Origin: Typha latifolia
Taxonomy: Eukaryota; Streptophyta; Magnoliopsida; Poales; Typhaceae
NCBI GenBank assembly: GCA_019914945.1
Contig: CM034099.1
Location: 11,793,001 to 11,857,000 of the forward strand
Reading direction: 5' to 3'
DNA: 64,000 nucleotides
In this document: piece after piece, positions 47,501 through 59,500 of the stretch
How the letters are laid out: every line of letters starts with the position of its first letter
Numbering within the stretch: the first letter of the stretch is position 1
Translations under genes and position numbers: made by a program
The notes under the pieces: generated by a model
What the model was told of the DNA's origin: nothing
The model's database searches: none
Seen by the model: only the letters and a program-made list of their open reading frames with translations

Positions 47501-50500
47501 CTAATCTGACAATAGATCTAAGGCCGACGCTCATGGTCAGTGGTGATCTTCCCCTTGGATCTTCTCTCCTTAGGTCTGCTCGGACATAGTGAAGGATAGC
47601 CATGTCTTCGGATAGGGTCGTTGAGGCATTGGATCCTCATATTCTTCCCACTCTTCAAAATCATATACTAACGGCTTGGTGGAGAACGATGATGTTCAGC
47701 GCTTGATTCGGGACACCTTACTACTGGGGTGGGCACCAATTCATCCATTGGCGGTGGTGTACTCCTTAGTAGTTCTCCATCACACGGTGGTGGTGGAGGG
47801 GTTCGGTTGCGAGGGGGCTCCATTACCAAGGGGTTCTACTGTGAGCCAATAAAAATTTGAGTGAAGCCTCCACGGAGGCTTGCATGGCTCGCTGCGATTC
47901 CATCAAAATGACTATCATCTGGACCAAATCTGAATGTCCTGGCAAAGTCAAAGGTGATGCAACCATCTTGTGAGTTGGGGATTGGATTCGCCTCAAAAGT
48001 CGTCACTTCCACCTTTGTGGAGGTGCCTTCGTGTGGACGCAAAGCTATAGATCGGATGTGGTACGCATGGTAGTCCAAGGAACGGTGGCTCTGATACGAC
48101 TTGTTATGTCCCTAGTTATGAGGGTTATGATGGTAGAAGGATGGTGGAGATTAAGGTTTAGAGCAATGGTGTTGGTAGTGGAATTGTTGAAGAAGAACGA
48201 TGCAATTGGTTGATGATCTTAGTACAACAATGGTGACAACGGTGCTGTTGTGGGACAACCAGGGATAGGATGTGGTTAGGGGTTGGATCTGAGATTTACG
48301 ATGGTAAAGGGTGGTCGAGAGGTGGAGTGGTGGTGGCTATTGGCGCAATGAAGGTGTGATATGGTGAAGGGAGGAGATGGTGATCGGTGGTGGTGATGGC
48401 ATCGATAGTGGTGATGGGGTGGATAGTGATGTAATGGTAGTAAGGGTAGATATGATACTTAGTGGGAAGACTCAAACTAGGACTTTGATTACATCAAGCC
48501 ACTTGACTAGACCAAGTAATACTCAGACTCATAATACATCTTATGATTGGACTAGACCACTCAATCAAGTCAACTAAACTTATTAATCGATTTAACTACT
48601 TGAGTCCATAATTAGCAGGTACCCAAGTCTAGGGCTCACTAAAATAGCAGATGAAATAGAAAATGACCAAGCTAAGATAAATGGCTCGATCTAGCCAATC
48701 CAATGTCTTCCCCGTGAAATGACCCAATCAGATTCGAATCACGTCAGAATGGTGCTCTGTATGATCCTCATAATTGAATTTGATAATATGATACTCTTGT
48801 ACAAATGATAAACTGTTCAAAAATGTTTAATAATGAATGCTGCTATATGCTTACAATTTCTTAGGGAAGGTTCGAATAAGGAATTACAAATATGTTCTCA
48901 ATATTCCTGGTCAGATGAGATTAAAATCCTAATGTGAAACTTAATGATAAACAAACAAATAAAGTCATAGAGGAATTAAACTACTTTCACAATTTCATCT
49001 AAGTAGCTAGAAGTGACAAAATGATATAAAATAAACTTGAAAAAGCAAAGTAAAGAAGGTTGAGCGGGGAAGAGACTAACACTGACATATTCAAGCATTT
49101 CAGTGTTTAAAGTGCAAGGTCCACATTTGTCGGGTCTTGAGCTTGAGCTTGATTGCAGCTTTTTCTCTTCTAACCATTTCTTGGCCTCCATAACAGCTGT
49201 GTTGCAAAGGGAAGGTGCTGTTTGAAGGGGAGAAGGTGAAAGAGCACTAAGTCTACTAGTGGAATATGGGATTGATCCAAGTAGATCAGCGTTCTTGCTC
49301 ACAGAATGCCAAGCAGCTGAAAAAACACCAGCATCGTCTGTGGTCCTGTTTGATAACTCCTTATGCCTTCCATATTCAACCACTTCCTCAGATGAAAGCT
49401 CTACAACTCGTGATTCTATTATCTTCATCAATTTATTACATTCATCCCTGATAACAAATACAGTGATTATAGTCAAATGAAAAGCATGGAAATCCTATAA
49501 CTCTCAGTAAGGGTAAGGACACGCCAAAAGACAAATGAGAAATTAGATATAAGCAGGACTATTGACTTAGCAATAATGATGAACGAACTGAAGAATTTAG
49601 AGCCAGCTAGTCCAACACAATAAATTCAGAGAGCTAAAGTTCATTCTCATCATTTCTTTGTTACAGAATTCTCTTATTGATATAAAAGAAAATAGCTTTT
49701 TATATGTATTGCCGCCCTGACAGGCAGAGGGCGTGCTAGCATAGTACCAAACATGACACGACAAGTGCCACGCAGGACTCCTCACCTCGTAGCAGCGATC
49801 CACTGCTGCAAAGTGGCTCCTAGAGGCAATTGGCGGCAGAGGACAGCCCGCAGAGGTGTTTCTAGCAACCAGAGGGCAGATGATGGAGGCAAAGGGGATG
49901 GACTGATGGAGAAGGTGGTCATGCCATAAAGAGTTCGATGAGAGATGAGGAAAATGATCTGCTCAAGCGGATCACCTCTTAAGTTAGGTTCAAACCCTAA
50001 GCAGATCTAACTTAAAGTGAGCAGATGATCCACATACTTTTAAGTAGGACTCTATACTATTAAGTAAGATTCTCTTTGCAGATCTTTTGTATTTCTACAA
50101 TCCTTTTCATTCCTGTAAGTGAAGAATGGCTAGGGCAACAGTGATTGAAGAGGAGAGAGCTAGGGCAACAATGAGGGCTTGGCAAGGAGATAGGCATGGG
50201 GTTGGCAGTCGAGGCTCCCGGACATGATAGGTACTTTATCTTTCCTTCTCTCCATCTCTCTCATGAGTTGATGATGGCGACATAGCAGTCCTTGGTTTTT
50301 TACATAAGTTTCATTGAAAACTTTTTGAGCATTTTGCGAGATAAACTTGAGATAAGTTTCTTATTGCAACTTTCTCTCATTTTATGTTTCCAAATCATCC
50401 AATTTCATTGTTTTTAGACCAATTTGTCTTTGCTTTATTTTTTAGTAGAGAGTGAAAATTATGCTTTTCATTTAATGTCAAGTTGTCCTTTTCCAAAAGA

Positions 50501-53500
50501 AAACATTATTTTTTTCAAACAGCACTTTTAAACTCAATAATTAAATATTCTTCTTCTTGATCATCTTTCTCTTACCAACATTCTATCTAAACAAACTTGT
50601 CATTATTGTCTTCACAAGCCTATACGAGCTCATAAGCCTACATATCAATTTTTACTTTTTATTTGATGTTACTTAGTATTCAAATATTTACCTAAAGATA
50701 TATTGAATTATTTATAACAGTGGATTATGATATTTAAAAATGCACATCTGTTCGATGTTTTGGTATTATTTTTATCATATGAACCCCAATCAATATTTGT
50801 TAGATGGATTAGAAAGATTATTCAATCCCCCCCAACTTTATCTCTCATAAATACCTTCAAATTTGACTTTATCAAGGGTTAAATATTCATTACAAGATAA
50901 TAACTTATAAAAAGAACGTACATTTGTTTAGTGTTTTCGTCATGGTTCCAAGTTTCGGCCAATCCCGCCCGATTCGAACTTTCCTTCTCTCTTCTCTCTC
51001 TGTTGCCCCATCTCTCATTTCTCTCTCTAGCCTTTTCCTCTCTCTTTCTCTTCCTCTTTCTCTCTCTTATTTAATCTCTGTACTCTCTTTTCTACTGCAA
51101 GAACAGAGTTAGATAGAGAGACCAGAGAGAGTGGAGAGTGAGAGAGAGGAGGAAGAGATTGAGAGGGAGTAACAGAGAGAGAAGGAAAGAGAAGGGAGAA
51201 AGAAAAGAAATGAAAAAAAAATGAGAGCAAATAATTGCCTTGCGGCAGTAAGAGATGGTGGAAGAGAGAGAGAGAGAGAAGAGGAGGGAGAGAGAAGAAA
51301 TGAAAAAAAAATCAGAAAAATAAATTTGCCTTGTATAAGAGAGAAGAAGAGAGAGAAAGAGAAAGGAGAAAGAAGAAAGGAAATATATATATATATATAT
51401 GTGTTGGCAGTAATAGAGAGAAAAAGCAGAAAAGAGAAGGGAGAAAAGAAGAGATATCTAACTCAGTTTTCATCAAAATTTTGAGTAGGTTAATACATTT
51501 TTTGTTTTTAGACTTCATATGTAAGTAATCATTACTTTCTAATCATTTTAAAAAAAAAATTAACTGTTTTTGTATTTTTAAATAATATTTAGAATTTTAC
51601 GTAATTAAAAAATAGTATGATCCGATACAAGCTGCCGATCCCGATACCAAGTTTTAGAACCTTGGATTTTGTCATATTGCTCTCGAAAATAACAACATAA
51701 AAAAATAGAAAAATACTGCAATCTGTAAAAAAAAAAAATATAATCCGCTTTGGTTCACTGTTGTGGTCATATCTTTCTCATATGAACTCATATCAATATT
51801 ATTTTAGACACGATGGAAAGATTATCTAATCCCTTGCAACTTCATCACTTACAAGTATATTCAAATTCGATCTTTGTGACTAAAAATGTGTTGAAATATG
51901 TCAGCTCGAAAATATAACATAATCCACTGATAATTAATGTAATCTTATTAAATAACATAATCCACTCTTGTTCACTGTTTTATTTACATCTTTTGCATGT
52001 TACTTCAATTGGTATTATGTTGGATCCTCTGGAAAGATTATCTAATCCTCTAAAATATAATCTGTCACAAATATCTTTAAATTCAACCTTTTCAGTAGCT
52101 AAAAGTTCTAAGAAGATGATAGCTTAAAAAATAACATAATCCGTTGATACATGACATAATTTGTTATTGTTCACTGTTTTGGTCATATCTTTCTCATATT
52201 AACTCCAATGGGTACTATTTTAAATGCATTAAAAAGGTTATTCAATCCTCTACAACTTCATCTTTTAAAAATATCCTTAAATTCAACCGTTTCAATGGCT
52301 AAAAGCTCATTGGAAGATAACAGCTTAAAAAAATAACATAATCCGTTGAAAAATAATATAATCCATTAATAAATGATGTAATCCACTTTTACTCACTGTT
52401 TTAATTATATTTTTCTCAAACGAACTCTAATCAATATTATTTTAGATGCGTTGGAAACTTATTCAATCCACTAAAACTTTATCTCTCAATTCGACCTTAT
52501 TGAGGGCAAAATATTCGTTGGAAGATGATACCTGCTTAAAAAATAATGTAATCCATTGATAATTAATGTAATCTATTATTAAACACATAATTCGCTTTTG
52601 TTCACTGTTTGCGTCATATTTTTCTCATATGAAATCCAATCAATATTATTTTGGATCAATTCAAAAGCTTATACAATCGTCTATAACTTCATCTCTCATG
52701 AGTAATCTTCAAATTCAATATTTTTATGGCTAATATTTTGTCAGAAGATAGCAGCTTAGAAAATAATGTAATATGTTGAAAAATAACGTCATATAATATG
52801 TTGATAATTGACGTAATCCGTTATTAAATAATATAATTCACTTTTGTTCACTGTTTTGTTCATCTTTCTGATATGAACACTGATCAATATTATATTGGAT
52901 GTGTTGGAAGACTTATTCAATCATTTACAACTTTATCTCTCCGAGGATTTTGAAACACGGAACATTTTCAGCAGCTAAAAATATATGTTTTTTATAAGTT
53001 ATCAACTTCCAATAAAACTCCTTTATTAGTTTTGAGGGGTGTCAACACAACCTTTCTTAGAATGCATCCATCCATTGAAGCTAACAAATAATCTTGGCAT
53101 AGGATAACTTCCCTTCTACAAAAATGTACTTGGCAAAAGTTGACTCGACCCGATAACATGACTTTTAAACGCGTTTGGGTTTAGTCTAATAGGGTTTGAA
53201 TCATAAAAGGATCAATCAGCCTATTTGACCCGTTTATTTATACTGGTTGAGTCGAGTTAACCCGCTAACCCGATTAATTCATCTCATATACCCAACATAT
53301 GTTAGATAGCTTTGCCCTAACCCTATCTCTTCATTTTTCTCCTCTTCCTTTTGTAATTGCAGTAAAAATAGATAGCGCCTCATTTTTAGTGAGATGCTAG
53401 CTCTCGCTAGCAAAAATACATGGGAATTCAATATATGTCAGAAGTCTCTCGTACAAAGCCACATTTGAACATGCCATTTTATCTAATATTTCCATGATCA

Positions 53501-56500
53501 AATCTTTCTCATCGAAGAGCACCTCTACAATGCTGAAAGTCGATTAGAGCAATAATAGGTTTGATTTTTTTTATTATTCTTTTGTTCAATCTTTATTTAT
53601 TTCTTCTCTATTAGGTTTTTCTATCTTTTTTCTAATTTGAGGTTGTTTGAGGTTTTTTTTCTTTTGATGTAGGTGGTAGACGAAAAAGGGCATAAATGCC
53701 CAAGGATTGAGGAGGTGCATTGAGAAGGAGACGCTCATCTCAGGGTAAAAATGATTTGGTGGCTTAATGCACTAAATTAGAGAGGGGGTGGGGTCCGTAT
53801 GAACGAGATCTTGAGAAGGTCATGGAATCTTATGATGATTTAAGAAAAGAAAATGACAAACTATGAAAGTATGAATGAGGGTGCAAGACAACACTGCTGT
53901 AAGATAACAATCCTCCGACTAATTTGTGAAAGTGACATGGTTAGGTGGGGTATTAGTTAGTATGGTGATTCTATGAATTCTTTGGAGAATGATGAGCCTG
54001 TGCTTGTTCTTTAATTCTGTGAATTCTTTGGAGAACCCAACTTAATTGGTGCCTAGGACTGCTCCAGATGACCTAGATATCAATCCTCTGATTAATTTGT
54101 GAAACTGACATGGTTAGGTGGGGTATTAGTTAGTATGGTGATTCTATGAATTCTTTGGAGAATGATGAGCCTGTGCTTGTTCTTTAATTCTGTGAATTCT
54201 TTGGAGAATCCAATTTAATTTGTGCCTAGGACTGCTCCAGATGACCCAATCACCCAATTGCTAGTAGATGTCAAATGGGCATACCACTATATTGGTCTTT
54301 CAAAGCTTGTTCGATATCATATATTCACGAATTAGAACTGTATGGTATTCAATATCATATACACACTTAATTACCTCTAAAACTAGTATGAGATTATGAT
54401 AGACATTTTTAGCAGTGGAATCTACTTTACAACCCTACCGATTAATGACAACTCTTACGTACATGATTTCAACATTGACTTTCTATTAATTGGCAAGTTT
54501 AAGCTTCTTTTGTTTTTGTTTATTGTCAATCATTCCTTCATTCAATGCTTTTACATAGAATTGTATTAGCAGAGAAGTTTCAAAAGAGAAATATATATCC
54601 AAGAAAAGTCATTCTACAACTTTTCACATATCAATGTATAGCTTGTTATTGTCAAGCTATACATTGTTCTGATCCAGCTTTATTAATCTATACATTGATA
54701 TGTGAAAGGTTGTCCTGATCTAGTTACAAAATTCTAATCCAGCTACATTGTTTTTCTCTCCAGATAACTGTAACAGGAAAGAAGTTTCGAAGGAGGAATA
54801 TCTATATATTGTGCAGTTCAGATCCCTTTTATTGGAGAAGCGTACATCACTAGTTTAGTGATGTTCGCAAATTGGAATTCCATTTGGTTTTTCAGTTTTT
54901 GTCTTCCATTCAAATTGTCAATATGTATCTGGTGGGGACACCAACTTTCGTCACGTTTATTCTCGTAAGCACAAAAGGGCTGCACCCGTAGCCCTTTGGC
55001 TTAACGAGAATTGTGACTAGTCACCTTTTAGGACTATTTTCGTCTTTTGTCTTTTACTTTATTTTGCCTATATTGTTAGGACCAAAAAAAAAAAAAAAAA
55101 AATTTGGGTTGAGAGAGGAGGGTGCACGTGCAGCCCCTCCCCTCTCCCTCTCCAGTGCGCAGCGGGAAAGAAGGGATTTCATCTAATCCGGATCGGATTA
55201 GAGGATTAGATTTGATCCTCATCTAAACTATAAATTAAACCCTAATCTCTTTTTCTCTCTCTCTCTGTTTAATACTGATAACCCCCCAGCCCTCTTCTCT
55301 CTCTCCTTCCTCCCTTCTGTCGCTTCTCCCTCACCGTCAGAGTCGTCGCCGTGGAATCGGCCAGCCGGAGCGTCACCGGAGGAAATTGGACCCACCACAC
55401 TCCTCCCCGGTGAGCTCTCTCTCATCCCTCTAGTTTAATTTAAAATTAAATAAGTAAATCCAAAATACCTAATTTTTTTTTTACGGGGGGGGGGTTCGGC
55501 CGGCCGGCAGCTTCGAGTCGCAGTCGCTACCTCTGGAAGCGCCTTGCCGTTGGCCTCGTGCCGTGGGCAGTCACCGTTGGAGCCCTCGTGGCTCCGGTCG
55601 CCGTCAGTCATGGGATCGACCGCCGTTCGCGGGTTCTCCTCCACCTCGCGAGGACGGCGGCACCGTATGGGTGTTGAGACGCCGGGGGTGCGGCCGGCGA
55701 ACCTTCGTCGTGGCAGTCGCCGGCGCCTTCCTCCTTCTCTTCTTCCTTCTCTCTCTTTTCCTTTCTTTTTCTCTCTCTCTTCGGTTTGGGGAAGACAGAC
55801 TCGGGTTGCCCGAGTCTGATCTTCTCCCTTTTAGTGTTGGATTCGGGTCGGGTTGGATCCGAATCCAAGGAACCCGACCCGGTTCCATTATCTATTTGGA
55901 TTGGGCCTTGGCCCAATCCATTTAAGAATTTATTTGGGTGGGCTGCGGGCCAACTGCAGCCCAGCCCAATTGTTTTGGGCTCATTTTAGCCCAATTTAAT
56001 TATTCTTAGGTTAAATTGTATAAACATTTTTAATAATTATTTTAATTAAAAATGTTATTGTTGTTTATTATTTAAGGTGGTGATTTTTAGTTCGTGGGCT
56101 AGAGATTTGAGATTTTGGTTGTCTTGCCTAGACTCAGGTGAGTGGGTTCACTCACATATTTATTTTATTGTATTTCGTATTTTTGTCGGACCATGTAAAT
56201 TTTCTGTGTGCAAATTATTTATTTCACCCTTATATGTAAAAATTAAATTGTTACAATTTCTGTGTGCAAATCTATTTATTTCATCTGTACGTGCGAAAAT
56301 TTAATTGTTTTATTTCCTGTGTACATTTAATTATTATATTCAGTGCATCACCATACTTCGTGCAAATATTGAAAAATTGTGAAAAGAAAAATAAGACTAG
56401 TATTGATACAACTTAGAGAACAGTCCTGGTATAAATCGTTTGCGATTTTTCCGTGGTGACTCAAGTCTATCTGGAAGTCCAGGGGAAAGTCCTAAATTTG

Positions 56501-59500
56501 ATCACTGCGGTGACTTTCTTAGGTGACTCTGGCGGGGTTAGGGAATAGTCCTAAGAAGTATGAGAAAATTTCCTAGGTGACTCTAACTTCTCTCAACGGT
56601 TAGAGGAAAAGACAGAGTGTGTTGATCACAGGGTGATACCCTCTGATGACCCTAACCGGATCAGCTATGAAGAAAAGTCCCGAGCGTCATCTCGAGGTTA
56701 CAATTTATTTGGACCCATTGAGACATATGACAATATAAATATCAAAAAGATGTTAATATGTTGAAAACGTGCAAAGTTACAAGTTGTGACATTTCTCTAT
56801 TGTTATCATTGTTACTATGTAGAGAGCATGCCTATTGCATATTATGATGGATATTGTTGCTTTTAGTTTAATTTATTCAGCATTAATATGTTTTAAAATT
56901 TATTTGGTTTGAGTGGATTCCACTCACTGAGCTATAGTTGTTGGCTCACAAGTTCTATTATTTTTTTTTTGTATTTGTTTATTTATTTCAGGTAATAGAC
57001 AGCGGGGCGACTGAGCGTGATGTACCCGGATTCCACCTCCACTTAGGATTCACCTATTTACCCTTCCGCTCTTTTAGATTTTGTGCTTTAGATTAGAATA
57101 TTTTATTTTATTTTAATTTTATTTTAGAGACTCAAAAACATTAACATTGTTTTTATTTTAATTGCATTTAGTAATAAAATTTTAATAAAGCACATTCTCA
57201 TTTTATTTATTTATCTTGTCATCTATACGTAGAGAGTATTGGTAAGGCTTCGTGCATCTCAAGCATATTGAGATGCATGGCCGGTCATGATTCCTATTTT
57301 GGGTCGTGACATATATAAAGGTTTGTAATAATCTTTTATGGGTTAATAAATATTTTGAGAGCTTTTGCCTATTGTGTGTTTGTTGGTGGATGCCAACATC
57401 GATGGATTCCGACATCCTGATTGGTGAATTCCACGGGTTTGATTATTTCTCCCTACTTTTTTTCAACTCTACAATCAAGACGTTATCCTGCATCAGCTTT
57501 GATGTGTCACAAGTGGCCAAATTGTACTTTGCCCATATCGTCAAGTTATATGGTCTTCCAAAAACCATTGTTTCTAACCGGGATGTTCGCTTTATGAGCT
57601 ATTTTTAGAAAACCTTATGGCATATGGTTGACACAAAATTAAAATTTTCTACTGCCTATCATCCTCAAACTGATGGTCAGCTTTGATGCGTCACAAGTGG
57701 CCAAATTGTACTTTGCCCATATCGTCAAGTTATATGGTCTTCCAAAAACCATTGTTTCGAACCGGGATGTTCGCTTTATGAGCTATTTTTAGAAAACCTT
57801 ATGGCACATGGTTGACACAAAATTAAAATTTTTTATTACCTATCATCCTCAAACTGATGGTCAAACCGAGGTCGTTAATCGTAATCTTAGAAATCTTTTG
57901 CGCCGTCTCGTAGGTAATCATAACAAAAGCTGGGATGGCATTCTTCCTATAGCTCGATTTGCATATAATAACTCCATTAATAGGTCTATTGGCATGAGCT
58001 CATTTGAAGTTGTTCATGGTTTTAAAGCACACAAACCTCTAGATCTGTTGCCTATGTCATCTCATTCTAGAGTCTATGAGTCTGCCGAAGCATTTGCACA
58101 TCATGTTCATTATTTGCATCAAGAGATCACTAAGCGAATTGAGGCGAGTAATCACCAGTATAAAATACATGCCGACTTGCACAAACGTGCCAAGGAGTTC
58201 GATGTTGGAGATCATGTTATGATTCGTCTCAGACCCGAACGATTCCTTTCAGGAGCTATTCGAAAGTTGCATGCCCGTAGTGCAGGACCTTTCCAAGTTC
58301 TGAAACGTGTCGGTGCTAATGCTTATGTCATTGATATTCTCCCTGATTATGACATTAGTTGTACTTTTAATATTGAGGATCTAGCAGCCTACCGTCCACC
58401 TATGCACATCCCCACCGAACCCTATGCTACATCTACTACCCTTCCAGACATCCCTGTTGTGCCACCTACCACTTCTCATTTCCCATCCACATCACAAGAA
58501 AAGATAGACGTTACTTTAGATGATCAAATAACATCTACTGTAGAAAGAGGGGTTCATCGTTTTCTTGTTTGATGGCACGGGCGACCAAAGTCTGATTGTA
58601 CGTGAATTACTCGCGAGGAGTTACAGCAACTTGTCCTTGACATTTTGGAGTACTATCAGAGTCACTCGACTGGGTTGAGTTTCTTCCACCCCGGGAGAGT
58701 TGGTGGGGACACCACTTTTCGTCACGTTTATTCTCGTAAGCACAAAAGGACTGCACCCGTGGCCCTTTAGCTTAACGAGGGTTGTGACTAGTCACCTTCT
58801 AGGGTTATTTTTGTCTTTTGTCTTTCACTTTATTTTGCCTATATAAAGGCTTGTAATCATCTTTTATGGGTTAATGAATATTTTGAGAGTTTTTGCATAT
58901 TGAGTGTTTGTTGGTGGATTCCAACGTCGATAAATTCCGACACCCCGATTGGTGGATTCCACAGGTTTGATTATTTCTCCCTACTTCTCAACTCTACAAT
59001 CAAGATGTTGTCCTGCATCAGTATCTTTTAATGAGTTGTCAATTTTGAAGCTTACTCATATGTTTAATTTGTGGAAATATGTGAAGTCTAAAAGAAATGT
59101 AATATGTTTATGGTGAGAGTTGTATTTCATGTTGTTGCTAATAAACAATTTGTCTAGTAGATATCGCCAAGATATTGTAAAATAAATATTTATATATGCT
59201 AGATTTGTGTTGTATTTATTTTTGTTAGTTTAGTTATAAAATTCTGTATATATTCTAAATCTTGTTGTCCAAGTTTTTGTGATAATTGTGTAATTGGGTT
59301 AACCATGTGGTATAAAGAACACAACTCTTTTATTAAATAGATTAAATGGGTCGTGTTCATGTTTAACATTTTTCACCTATTTAATAAATGGTTGTGTTCA
59401 TATTTGCATTACCTTAACCCGATCAGAACCCAAACCGATCAGAACCCAACCCAACCTGAACCCAATGAAACTGACCCAATCCAACCCAAACCCAGCAAAC

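Larger units (their letters stand above)
45479..48746 (-). mobile_element. Gag-only LTR retrotransposon H (TR-GAG-like)
   Basis: On the minus strand: 5' LTR 48746-48102, primer site core tatcagagcc near 48095, gag about 48078-46760, then a short non-coding tail and the 3' LTR 46290-45479. There is no room for pol. Flanking pentamers are AAATG (45474-45478) and GAATG (48747-48751), one mismatch. The layout matches non-autonomous gag-only elements that borrow enzymes from a relative. Confidence 0.7.
43577..49086. other. Intron, 5.5 kb
   Basis: It holds (AT)n runs (43714-43752), LTR-like debris with GTTCGAAC-type motifs (44160-45060), a 24 bp minisatellite, a 120 bp MITE and gag-only element H. 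No host exon recognised. Confidence 0.5.
54930..59020 (+). mobile_element. Deleted gypsy chromovirus F with perfect TSD
   Basis: 5' LTR 54930-57495 (split by solo LTR J), internal 57496-58700, 3' LTR 58701-59020, duplications GTATC at 54925-54929 and 59021-59025. The internal part starts directly in integrase at the LTR edge: primer site, gag, protease, RT and RNase H are all missing. It is the same family as E. Confidence 0.9.

Noticed and set aside
47245..48078. Pro-rich and acidic frames as host coding exons
   Set aside because: They lie between two matching LTRs and lead into gag capsid motifs, so they belong to element H.
55544..55925. Overlapping 91-120 codon frames in both directions as a possible gene
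   Set aside because: They lie in the GC-rich leader of solo LTR J, overlap each other on both strands and show no domain.
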